Below, piece by piece: positions 23,327-35,862 of a stretch of 64,000 nt of DNA. Numbering within the stretch: position 1 is the first letter of the stretch; each line of letters begins with the position of its first letter. The translations under genes and the position numbers were made by a program. The notes under the pieces were generated by a model. That model was not told the origin of the DNA. It was given only the letters and a program-made list of their open reading frames with translations, and searched no databases. This DNA comes from Certhia americana (lineage: Eukaryota > Chordata > Aves > Passeriformes > Certhiidae): the NCBI GenBank assembly GCA_018697195.1, contig CM031858.1, forward strand, positions 108,500,944 to 108,564,943, in the 5' to 3' direction.

Positions 23327-26300
23327 AATGAATCCTTTTCCATGGAAATGTGTGTATCTACTGCACAAAACAATAATATTTTACAGAGTGATGTGACTTG
23401 GTTATACTATGTGGAGTTCACCTGCACTTTGATAAAGGTAGAAAATTAAGAGATAACCAGTCTGTTAACAATAAAGGCCCCAGGAGTGTAAATGACTTCT
23501 TTTTTAACAACCTTAAACAATTACCCCATTTCTAGGCAACCCAGCCTGCTGCCTGAATAGTTTTGTGTTTTCCATAATCCCACTAAAGTCTTACAGAGTC
23601 TTGCTGAATTTAATTTCTTCAGTTTCCTATTTGTATCCCTGTACTTTCTCAAATCAGCTATTATTCTAGTGATGTTGAATTATACAGAACCTTTTGATTA
23701 TAGTGCTACTAAACACAAGGAACCTTCACTATAATTGAGGCTTCTACAGTGGTCAAACCAGCCTCATCTGCTTCTTTATGCAGAGTTACAGAAACCGTGT
23801 GACATGGCATACATTCCTCACCACTTTGGCAATGCAAGACATTGTTTAAACAAAAAGGTACTTTGGCACTGCATATAATTCCCAGAAATACAAAGACGAA
23901 AATTTCAGAACAGTATGACTCAACAAACAGCCTTAAAAGAAAGATTTGCTTTCATTTCCTGCTGGAATCAGTAACAAAATAAATTTCAGGCTCCAGCCGC
24001 CCCCCACCCCCCCTTTCTTATTTTTTGACCAGCATCAAAATCAGCTCTTTCCAATGTAGGCCAAACTCTGCTGCTGTTCGTTCGGTACTGCTTTCCTTTG
24101 TGCTCTAGGCTAGATTATGCAATTAATTTTTACCAAGGTCTGTTGTGTAATTTTATTGAAGATCACTAATTTTTACCAAAGTCCTCTGGACAATTTTATC
24201 CAGGTCTTCTCAGCAGGAAGCTACTCTGGCTTCTGCTCTGATGGTCTAGCCAAATGCTGGATGCTGCCCTCATATCTGGAACAGGAGCAGTGCACTCAAG
24301 TGCTTCTGAAGGGAGCGGGGCATGTTACAGACAGAGTAACAGGAATGTGCCTGCAATCTGGGTGAGGTCTGCTCAAAATGCTTTTATTCCTAATCCATCT
24401 GGACTCTCTTGTTTGAGCTGATGCAGTATGCATTTTATTAATCTGATGTTTTCTTATTTCATATTGGTGTAAATCCATGAACTTTCAGAATTATTTTTAT
24501 TTATAGTATTGTTAGGAGGGAAGAAACAGATCCTTTACACAGGAGTTTTTTCTTAAACTTGGAGCTCACTATCTGCTACTTGTGACAGTTTATCTGACAA
24601 CCTCTTTTTGATGTGATGATTATATTATTTGTGAATGCATTTTGTCCTCCTTTTCCATAACAGGTTAAACTGTAGATATTTCAGTGCCTTGACTTAATGA
24701 GGTCTTTCCTAACCTAGTAAGCACAGCTTTCTACTTCCTGTATAGGAAATAAAAGGTGAACAGACAAAAAGAGATTTTTGCTTCCTTTTTACGTGAATAA
24801 CATTCTAATAAAATTGTTGGTAAGCTTTGTATATCTGTGGGGAATAAAGACAACTGAGTCATGTATCTAAAAGCCATTTTGAAATCCACTTGCACTGGAG
24901 GTACTTCAGGGAGAGAAGATCAATTCTTCCTAAAGTGTGAAAACTTCAGAAAATGTTTCAATTTTCCATCTACTTCAATTGTAACATCTACTTTTGCGTC
25001 AAATCATTGCTTGACATATCGATATGTGTATTTTCCATATGCTCCCTTAATGAACTGAGGAATCAGATGATGCAGGCCTTGCTTCTGAAAGAACACATTC
25101 CTTTTTGAAAATCAGGAGAAATTGTTTCAAAAACCCAACTACCTTACTTAGGAGATATAACCCTAGTGCTAGGAATACCAGAAACCACAGCATGGGAAGG
25201 TTTTCCTCTTGTTCCCTTGATATGTTACAGATTCTGCAATCAGTGTTGTCTTCCACCTGTAATAAGGAGTCTAGAAGAAGTAGAAATTTCTGTCATTTAC
25301 ATACCAGCTGAATTCACAAAGTCATTTAAACACTGATTTCTCATAGATTTATTGAGCAATGGCTCCTAAATGCTTTTGCAGATCTAGCAAGTAACATTTT
25401 CATCTCTTTGTTGAGAAGACGGTAATTTTATGGCCAAATTCCTTCAAAAACCAAAAATATTTGTGTCACTGTAATGCATGATTTTGAAAACTTGTCAGTA
25501 TATTTTACTGCCATGCTTAGAAACGTAAGTGCATGCTTTATAAAATATAACCAATATTAGAAGACTAAGGCAGAGAACAGTCTAGATCTCTTAATTTGCA
25601 TGGTTTCCATATTACTACATTTTTCAATGTTTGGCAATATTAGCAATTAAATACCAACATGACTTTGAGAGGGAATTAGAAACAGCCTGGGTCTGGTCTT
25701 CCAGCTCCTCTTGTGCTTCTTTAGAAATATGAAACAACCTCAAATGGTGTTTGTCTGACCCATCAGACTAGTTTTACATCTTCTTTCTATAGCTGGGGTA
25801 GTGAAGAACAGCCAGAGCATACTGATGACTTTGGTTCATTAATTTTAGTGAGACACTGGGTCTGAAGGTTGTTTAATACTTCTGGACTGAAGCTTTCTCT
25901 GCCTCTTTGGAGGCCTGATGAATGCAGTTGGCAGTGCCATGTCTAGAGCACCAGCCTTCTGACTAACACTTCTTGGAGCCACACCAAAACACAGCAATGA
26001 AAGCAGCTATCCAACAATCAAAAAAAATGCATCCTGCACCCTTTTATTTCACTGCTGCGCTTTATGGCCAGCTTGTTTTCACAGAAAAATTGCTCCATTT
26101 TTAGAAGACAAAAGGGAAATCAGACTCTGTGGGCAATGGTGGAGGAGCAAGTCTGCTCTGCTCTGCCAACTTGCAGTGGTCCCATGAGGCAGCTACCACA
26201 CCTATGAATATACAGTATATAGATAGGAAGTTGCTATATTAACCTCATTCTTACTATACAAGAGCAGTGCATGAAAGAACTTGTGTGGAAACCCTCAGCT

Positions 26301-26717
26301 GCTGTCACAAGGCTTTTTTAAGTATCTTGCAATGTCCAGAGTCAGTTGGGCCTTAAGTAACTTAACTTCATACTTAAGATCAATGGGGCAACCCTGACAT
26401 AAAAATGAGAAACGTATAACACTATTAATCTGAAAAGGTACTACATTTAATGACACATTACCTGGACTATATTGTCTACTGGTTTCAAAGTTAACACGAA
26501 AATATAACACGCAGGTGGCTCAGTCTGTGAAATAAGGTTTATGTCTAGAGGTTGTCCTGGTTGTTACTGGAACATCATCAAACCCTATTCTACCCATAAA
26601 TATCAGACTTTAGAATGCTCAAGAGTAGAGCTAGCGATAAAAATGTTGTTTGCTATTACGAAACTCTGGGTGCTATCCAGACTAGATTATGGAATTCTAG
26701 GAGTTGACCATGAGTAC
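23327..26717. other. Non-coding DNA, no gene recognised
   Basis: AT-rich unique sequence with one C-rich patch (about 23998-24015) and the 43-bp tandem duplication listed separately. Frames up to 82 codons are unremarkable. Confidence 0.5.
24124..24209. repeat. Two-copy 43-bp tandem duplication
   Basis: Copy 1 (24124-24166) and copy 2 (24167-24209) both start TAATTTTTACCAA and share GTC and AATTTTAT at the same offsets. The rest differs, giving roughly 70% identity by eye. It is a single old duplication, not an array. Confidence 0.7.
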
Positions 26718-26758
26718 ATAATTACCTGAACTAAACAATTCTATGATACTGTGATTTC
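26718..26758 (+). mobile_element. Possible CR1 3' tail relic
   Basis: 'GAACTAAACAATTCTATGATACTGTGATT' resembles the terminal CR1 pattern (..AACCAAACNATTCTATGATTCTATGATT). The sequence upstream (26560-26717) shows no clear CR1 body, so only the tail can be argued. Confidence 0.38.
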
Positions 26759-27505
26759 AGCAGAAACACTATATGATATTAAGAAGACATCATGGTATTT
26801 AACAACTTATCTTCTCAAAAATTGGACTTATGGTAAACTGAAGTTAGCTGGTACCACTGGTACCACTAATCATTAATCTGTGTTGCTGACATACAAGTCA
26901 AACCCATATATTTGTCAGTCCAGGGAAAATCTTGAATTACTTTAAAAAAACCCAAACAAAGAAGCAAACAAAGAAACCAAACCAAACCAAACTATTGTTG
27001 CCAATATTGAGCTATCATGGGATGCCATAGGGGTTATGATCTCTGACCCTGCAACAAACCCAGCCACTTCAAAATTATACAAGTATGTGATTACTCAGAT
27101 CCTTCTGACTAAAACTCCACATTCATTTTTCAAAATGGACTTTTGTGCTCCTTCCCCATTATCTGCTCTTATTTATTGAAAATTACCAGAAGTGACAACC
27201 AGTCCACAGACAGGATGAGACAAAACTCTTAACACTTCAAGTGCCTCTGAGGCAGCAGGAGCCCTCCCCAGCCTCCCAAAGAGCCCATGGGAGACATCCC
27301 CACAGTCCGTTGAACACTTCTGTCAGCCCCACTCCTCCCAACCTCACCCCTTTCTACCTGCCATCTAATGAGGCAGAGAGGCAGACACACTATGGCCAGA
27401 GGCAGCTGCTTTGAATAATGCTTTTTACATTGGTATTCTAGTCCTGCTTTCCCTTAAAGCTGAAAATGTAGGGGTTTACAGCAGTTAAATGGAGGATGTG
27501 AAGTT

Positions 27506-27538
27506 GAGCCCATAAAGGGTTTCCCTTTATGGGTGCTC
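27506..27538. repeat. Hairpin-forming palindrome
   Basis: CCCATAAAGGG (27509-27519) and its perfect complement CCCTTTATGGG (27523-27533) flank a three-base TTT loop. A further GAG/CTC pairing outside them is offset by a two-base bulge. As RNA or single-stranded DNA this would be a stable short hairpin. Confidence 0.85.
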
Positions 27539-27629
27539 TTCAAGGAAAGAAAAGGGGAAAATCGATGGGTACAGAAACCAGCATAAAATTAAATCTTGTG
27601 AAACACACAATCCTACATTTATTTATGTT

Positions 27630-27647
27630 CATTTAACATGTTAAATG
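27630..27647. repeat. Perfect 18-bp palindrome
   Basis: CATTTAACATGTTAAATG reads identically on both strands. It lies 92 bases after the hairpin ending at 27538. Confidence 0.9.
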
Positions 27648-30600
27648 GGCTATTAGCAGGCCATAACTTTTCCAAGTGTCTCTGTATAATCCAGGCCTTA
27701 TGTTGCTACCACTTTTAACACTTCTAGAAAAAGTAAGACAGCAGAGATTTAAAGTTCATTTGTGACTGGTTCCGTGAGTAGCAGTGAGCTGGCTGCATGT
27801 TTATCAATGTGCCTTCCAGTCTTGGAAGTAGAAAAATGGGTGTTTTCCTCTTAGCATTTGCTCCCTGTTAACAGAGTAGGGCACAGTTGTCAGCTCCTCT
27901 GAACTGTTTCAGCAGCTATGGGTTGAAAATTGGACAAAAGAGGAAAATGCAATCCAAACAAAATTGACAGCTATGAAGCAGCGCAAATTTGTCTGTTCAC
28001 TTTGGAGACCTTGCACCTTGTTAACCTTATGTTGTGATAGGACATGAGGAAAAATGAGGGAGACATCTGGAAGAACACTTAGAAATGCATAGGAAAGAGA
28101 ATTAAGTGAGCCAGCAGCAAACAAAGTAGCTTACTAAGCAGTTACATCTTGGAGGGACTCTCCATGCATTCCAGGCTGCTTTGCTTGGTGTTTGTACAAA
28201 CTTGAATCCTGGGCCATAGTCACAATTCTCTCTCTAGATGTTTGCATCTCTGTTGTCCTTGTATACCCCAGCTTATCAGTTTTGTCTAGTTTTCTTACAA
28301 AAAAAGTGAAATAAGACTTAAAGCAAAAGAAAGAAGAACATCTATCAGAACATGAAATGCTTCAGGCAGATTTTCATCTGGAAAAAATATTAAGGAATGA
28401 AAAGGAATGCATAAGAGAGCTACTATGAACAACAATAAAATGTAGTGATAAAAAGTACATGTGAAATACAGCTGAGCCATGGGCAGAAAGCCCACAGGTT
28501 GCTCCTGCAGCACACAAATGTCCAGCCTGACATTTGAATGCTCAAGAAGTCTGTTTCACTTGCTTCTTCAGTGCACTGTGAACAGTGCCCTTTAACAGTT
28601 ACCCTAATAAATGGTTCGTGAGAAACACCCTTGTATTTTTCATTGATATGCAAAATGTTTCCTTAGAGAAAATAAATAAGCCAAGCATGAATAAATTTAA
28701 GCTGTTAGATTGTGACATTCTTTACAAGTGAAAATATGAGCCAAGAGTCAGCTAAATACAACAAATATATCTCCTGAAAAAAAAAGCAGCCCAACCAAAG
28801 CCTAACAATTCTGAAAGAAAAAGTATGATACAGAAAACAGTTATATGAATTGTTCTTATTATTATTTCATTGTATAACTGGCTCCATAAGGGACCCATCA
28901 ACATCAGAGCTGAACCTTCACTGTATCCATCTATTAGTGGCTTCTCAAAACATACCTCCAGGTTCGTTGTTGCTGATTCTGTTTCACAAATGATGCTTAA
29001 AGTTATAAACAAGCATAAGGATTGCCTTTCCCTGCTGTATTGCTCTTTGCATCAACAATCCATTTAAAGTGTGAGCAAGGAGAGAAAAAGGAAGAAGAAA
29101 CAAAAGAGCAGGTTGTACCTAAAACCTCTAAATCCTTTCAAAGTTGAGAAACAGGTCAGGAGGCAATAACAATCAGGGTAAAAAAAAAGTCTTGCTGTGA
29201 TTACTTTCTACACTGAGATAAAAAGGACCAATGTGGGGCACTTCTGCCTCTTCATTGCTCTGGGCAAAGAATTTGCTCAGCAGTTGCATTAGGTTGCAGG
29301 GTTAAGCCATGCTCACTCCTCTTGGCCGTGGCTTCCTGCCTGTGGCGAAGCTGAGAGCAAGTTGGTGTTTATTTGCTTTGAACTTGGTAGCCTACACATG
29401 TGGTTTCACTGTAACTGAAGGCTATCTCTGTGACTGCTGATGTGGTCTTTCCCTTCCCTTTCTCCTTCTGTGGCCCGTCTTTTGTGGAGAGATTTGGGCA
29501 GAACAGCCCTCATTTGGCAGTCTCTGCTGCAGGTTCCCACCCTGTGCATGGGACACGCCTTCTGCCTTAATTAAAGGGTCATATTGCAGAAGAGTAACGT
29601 GTCCTTCTGTGGGATCACCTGCAGTCTGCTGAGTCCTTGCTCTCCCGTGCTCTGGTGTTGGGAACCCTTCTATGGGGTATGGGTAGGCTTGTGGAGTTTG
29701 GCCTCTGATTTCTTGAGGACCAAGCATCTGCCACAGGGCAGACAGTGAGAGACACTGGACTCAGTAATGCTGATGTATTCCTTGATGTTACCCTTGAAGA
29801 AATGTGGAAAATCATATCCTTTACATATAAAGAATCAATCTTACTTATATCAAGGTTAATGGCAAATTTAGTTTATTCAAGTGGAAACAAGATCAGGTCA
29901 CAGATTGCTAGAATTAGAGCTTGGAGCAGGAAAAGACATTGAAAGTTAAAAAGGTGGTTGGTGGTTACATGGATATTTTTCCATTGTTGTGCTGACTGAA
30001 ACAGCCCTGCAGTCACTTGTTCTTGCCCTATTTATTACACTGACCCCGGAGTTTGTACGTGGAGTTAAATTACTTTTCTGGGTGGAAAACAAGGAGTTTT
30101 GGTGGGGGTTAATTTGCAAATGCATGTAATCCCATATGTTGTTCATTCTGTGCTTGCACTTACACTTTGCAATCACAGCAGCTCAGGGTGACAGGGTACA
30201 GGGACAAGTGGCAGAGAAGTTGGAAGTTGCTTAAACTACGTTTAACACCACCCCACTTTACCTTTTTCCTATTTTCATTTTCAGGCATGAAATGCAAAAA
30301 TAAAATTATATTCCTTCTTGTCTCATCATTGCCATTGCTGCCTGTGTGGCCCTGTCATCTTCTGTGTTTCAGAGATGGTTCTGGGTAGAAGTGCTGAGGG
30401 AAAGTCCAGGTAGATGAGGTGAAAGAACTCTTACCCTAGCTGGAAGACAGAAAGTTGGCCAAAAGCCTCACAAGCACTCAGACTTTGTGTCCACTGGATA
30501 CTAGTGCAAATTAACAGCCCGCAGCTTATCAATTGGAGTACAGTAGCTGCAAACCTGCGTGTCCTCAAGCAGAAATAAAGTGAACTGCCTTATTTAAGTC

Positions 30601-33600
30601 TCTCTTGTAGAACCATGAACTAGGGCAAATTGCCTCAAATTTTCTGGGGCAGACCACTGTGCTGATGTATGGCGACCTGACTGCATCTGAGTCCTTAGTC
30701 CAATAGGAAGAACATGAATATTTTAAAGGACCAACTCCTAAATATTAAGGCATTAGTCTATATGTCATCAAGCAACTATAGTATGACATTCCCTTCTGGG
30801 AAATAATACACTATAACTTACCCTGCCTTACAGTTTATTTGCCTTCCAGTTTTGCACTTTTTGCCCAGGAACATTCTTGTTTCTTAACCTTCTTTTAGAA
30901 GTGCCATTAATGTCATGGGCCCAGGTCCAGCTGCCGCTGTTGGTCCCTCCCCCCAGCTCCTCTGACTCAGCATTTTGTGAAACCACACTTGGCAGGAAAC
31001 ACACTTTTAGAGGGACCTAACTGTAATTTAGACAAAAAAGACCATTAGCTGCACTCAGCAGCAATGGCAAGGCTGCTATTTTGCTGCTGTGTTAAAGCAG
31101 ACCAAGGCCAAGAAGAAATATATTATTTATGTTTACCAAGTTTTGGATAGGCAGCTTTTCAAAACACCCTGCTTCCTTTGCAGTATTTTGTTCGAACAGA
31201 TGACAGGCTCTGCTGAGAGATCCTGCTCTGTGGCATTAAGTAGTTAACATTTAACAAGGATCAACCCACAAATCCACAGATGTTTCTGTGAGCGCCTCAA
31301 ATGAATGTGAAATTTTCTAAAATGGGAAGACTATGGCATGTGGCAACCAACAGCAGCATGGTCTTTGAATCTAATTCCTTCTCCCTGTGGACTGGATTCC
31401 CTCCAGAATTTCCTGTTATCCTCATTAGGACAGAATTACCACTTCTTCTATGGCCAACCAGTCAAACTCTCAGGATCTTCTTTTGGATGTGAAACACAGG
31501 AGAAAAGCAGTGGTAGCTTTAGGTGATATATTTACTTCTTGTCAAAGCTGGGGGATATTTCTTTTAAAACAGCAGAACTCTTTGCTGATACAGCCAAGGT
31601 CTCTTGGAATTGTCAAGGCAGGCACTTTAAAAAACTATATGGCTTCTGACAGGAAAAGCGGAAGTTTTCTTCTGGAGCAGGGCAGTCAAGAAGTCTATTC
31701 AGCCCTTACTTTAGGCACAGCATTCAGGACAGGTCAAGGATAATGAGCTGTGATTGTAAGAGTCATGTGTCAGAGAGAGATGTTGCAATGTGTCATTTCA
31801 ATCAAATGGGAGAGAGTGGGAAGGGTATTTGGTTCCTTCTCAGGGAGAAATCTGTTTCCTCCTGCAGCACCATCATCACCTCACAGGAGTTATTGGTCTG
31901 AACTGGCAAGTTCTGCTCTTGTTTCTGGACCTCTAGAGAAGGGTAAGAGCCTCACTGTAGCTTTTGATCCATTGCCTGGCTGCAAGACAGCAGATTGGGC
32001 ATTGCAATGCGGTGAAATAAAAGCCATCAGCAATTAGGTAGAATACTCATGACAGTGATTGAAGATGACTTTATTTCCTGCTGCCTTTGTTTAAAGAATG
32101 TCCTTTCCATATACTCATAATGTACACGACAAATGACTCCATAGCTGTGGGGGAAATACATAATGCATTCTGCCTCCAGTCCAAGGTTGACCACCAAATG
32201 ATTAAAGCGGTGCTGTTTAAGGTTATTCCCAGGAAGGACTTGCTAACTTCTTAGATATTGATGTTTATTTTGGAAATTTTGCCAACGTACATTATGCTTG
32301 CAATTGAAAAAAAATTTATCTCATATCTGAACTCATGTGTCTGCATATGTAAACATACATATGTATAAGTATTTTAAAATATTAGTTTTATTTTAATGTC
32401 TTTCTGACAAAGAAATGACTGTGGAAACAAGCATGAACAAAGGTAACACACATTTGTTTTAGCATGAACAATCCATTCTCTTTCACTGGAAAATTTGGCT
32501 AAATAAATTCTGAGAAAGATTAGGGTATTTCTTTTTTTTTCCCTGGGAATGAATGAAGGAAGGAAACAGCAGCAGGTGTAATCTGTCAGTGCAAATGAAA
32601 AACAAACAAACCAAACCAAAACCCAACCAAAACCCTCCCTAATGCAACAGGTTGGAGGACATTGATCTCAATGGAAAAGGAGTGCTCACTGGTTGAAATC
32701 TCTTCCAGGAATGTTCCCCCCTGGATTTTGTAATGGATTAATTTGAATAGAAATGTTTAAGAAATCATCCGACAATCTGAGAATTTAGCTTTTTCAAACA
32801 GCTTTCCAGGACTGCTAGCCTGTTTGAGGTATAAGCTCTCTTTTTCAATAAAATTCCAGTTATTTTAAAACAGAGCAGAACTAAAAGCACTACAGACAAT
32901 CAACAGATCTGATTACAAATTTAATGGCCTGATTTACCCCTGCTCTCCTTCAATTTTGGAGCAGTGTGAATCCAGTGCTTTTTATCTTCTCACCCCAGAC
33001 ACAATCTGGACTAGCACAGCAAGAAACAAGTTTCTGGGAGCTTAAGCTTGTTCTGCTTTATTTGGTTTTTGTCTGGTTTTTTGTTTGTTTTTTTGTTTTA
33101 GTTTTTTTTTTTTTGAGAGCAGCTGTCTTTGAGATTTGTGATCTTTTCTAAAAGCTTAACCATGGTTATCATAAGTACTTGGTGAATTTATTAACTCTAC
33201 TTGATTAAATCCTCCTTGGACTCCATTTTGAAAGAATTAGTTCCGGAACACAGATTTAGAACTCCTCTACCTTGTATTTGCCAGATGTAGGATGAACTTT
33301 TATTCATTTCCGAAGCACTTTTATTGCTTTGGACCTGAACAAGAAATATCACAATATGTAGTGTAAACCACTAAACCCAGAAGTTAAAGATCATTAAGAT
33401 TTCTTATTCCAGGCCCTGAACTCTGGAAATGGATTATCCAACCGTACTCACCTTCCCTTGCAGTCTAGGAATAAATGGGTGACCCTGGCTTGACAGGTAA
33501 GTGATATTTTGAGGGATCCAAAAGTGGTTATGTGCTATCCCTGAACAGTGTTTTCCCGAGTAAAAATACTTTGATGATGGAGGTTTAATCATAGCATCAG

Positions 33601-35824
33601 ATATTTCTGAAAAGAGATGAAGCTTATTAGATCACCAATGCAAAGACATCTAAAGGCTGAATATTTGGCTCAGGAAAAAAATAACCTGAACTTCTAAGTT
33701 ATGAAAATTATATTTTCATCACATCTACTTAGATATTAGAAATTATTTCTTTTGTTTAAATATGACCAAAACTCTCTTCTCCTTCTCTCTTTCTTTTTAT
33801 GATTTTTTTTTTCCCACAGAAATCATTAAGTTAATCCTTGATAATCCAAGAAAAAAAAAATAAAGGCAGTAATTCAAGCTCTTCTGTGTGTGTGTTCAGC
33901 AAAATGTGATACAACGCCACCATTAAAACTCTTGGGTTTCAATCCAAATTCTAATAAATACTATATGGTGTATAAACTCATAAATGTTCAAAGCACACGG
34001 ATGGTCTGCCTCTGGAAATTACATGGCTTGAGCACAGCATGATTAGATGTAAAGGAAAGGAAGGAATTTGTTATGACATTTCAAAGCTTCTTATAGCACA
34101 GTACCCTCACCTATACTTGCCAGCCTGTTACCACAGGGCTGTGGATTGTTATTTAAAAGGCTTATAAAGGTTTTTCTTTTCTAAAGATATTGATGAAATT
34201 AAACATTGTCATTTAAAAATCTTTTTAAAACAGGGTTCTTATCTTCTCCCCTTCAGTAGCAGTGCCTTACTTAGGGAAATGAACAGGATGTGCATGATTA
34301 ACTAATGTCAGATGATATCCTAAATCATGGGTAGTGATTAAGACACTGGGATTTTTCTCAACTTATATTTTAGTGCTATATAGAGGTGTTAAAATGACAG
34401 CTCTGGAGGCTGAAGTCTCCTCTTTGCTCAGTAGTGGACAGAAGACAGGATAATCCTGTCTTTGCTTCATTCAGGTTGGTTTTCATCTGTCTTTTATATC
34501 TGCTGTTTGTTTTCCAATAAACCAAAGCTTGCAGTAAGGATTTCTCATGATGATTTAAAAATTAGATTAAAAGTATCTTTTACCTAGGAATCCATTGTCA
34601 GTATCTTTTCTTTCTTGAGTTCATGATCTAGTAATCTAGAGTCAGAGACTAATTTTCTAAATTAAAAAAAATTCTAATTTAAAATTAACTTCATTGTTTA
34701 CCTGCTATCTAACTAAAAATGCATCTTATAATGTGCTAAGCCTTGCAGGCTGGTTTTGGTGTGAAAGTGTATTTGAGAATAGACTGGAAGCTATTTCCAC
34801 AAGTGAAAAAGCTGATTTACACTTAAACAGATTGTTTCTTCAGAAAGGAAGTTTGCCCAGGGAAAATGCTGGGTGGGAATGTTTTTTGAAAGGATGTTAA
34901 TTGTACCTTGGTTCAAAGAACTCCTTGAAATTCCTGTAATGCAATTATGCTAAGTTAGAGGAAGTTAAAGGATTGTGTATTGGCAAAAATGCAGTTAAAA
35001 TCCCAGTTGAAGTCATGTGTCAGAAGTGCTATTGATGATAACATTGACACCTGCCTCAGATAACTTCAAAGCCTGTGCTCTCTGTATGAACCTAAGTTCA
35101 CTGAGCTCAGCTAGCAAAAGGACAAACCCAGACAGAGAAACTGGTCCAGACCTCCAAGAAGTGCAAATGGAGCTCTGCCACTTAACAACAGCACATCAAA
35201 CCCCAGCTCAGCACCTTTTAACACAGAGGATACAATGGTGTGCTCTACCAAATGAAACCCAACATCTGTAGACCTACAGCTGTTCCTCAGACACAGAAAG
35301 GGATCTCTGTGACTATCTGCTTTCTCCATGCTGGTGGGAAAAAATGAGATTGCTCTGTGTGAGTTTCTGAGGAAAGATGGAGTGTGAAAGAGAAGTTCTA
35401 CATTGGTTTCTGAAAGCACTGAGGTTCTAAGGTTTCTGATGTCTTCTGGGCGTGAGTTCCACCCTTGTAGGGGGCTGTCTTCAGACAGAATGACAGTTTT
35501 TTTCTGTCCCACAAAGTACTTCAGAAAAAATGAAGTCTCAACTGATGAGTGCACCCAGAACTTAACCTTTGGCAGTAAAACTCATTGCTCTGGGTATCAC
35601 CCAGGGTTTTGTAAACTGCTGTTTAACAAAAATGTACATTTTGAGTCTGCCTTGATAATTTCTCTCCTTTCAAACATAAATCTCATATTTTATTAATTGC
35701 TGCTCTGTTTGCCCAGTTCTGTGAGATGACAAGCTAGAGATGGGAAGCTCTAAGTTGGGATTTGGCTATTTGAAGTGAGTGGCTCAGCCGAAGTCCAAAT
35801 AATGGAAATATTAATAAATACATC

Positions 35825-35862
35825 ATTAACCTTTTTAGGTTAATCATCCCCTTTTAGGGGAT
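35825..35862. repeat. Two adjacent small hairpins
   Basis: ATTAACCT-TTTT-AGGTTAAT (35825-35844; 8-bp stem) is followed one base later by ATCCCCT-TTT-AGGGGAT (35846-35862; 7-bp stem). Both have all-T loops on the plus strand. Confidence 0.8.

Noticed and set aside
29422..29727. GC-richer patch with a 101-codon minus-strand frame; part (29720-29765) faintly resembled the end of a CR1/L3-like LINE
   Set aside because: The similarity is limited to a few short words and no octamer tail follows, so neither a gene nor a TE can be supported.
35111..35554. 147-codon minus-strand frame
   Set aside because: No recognisable domain, plus-strand frames overlap it, and no splice or start context supports it.
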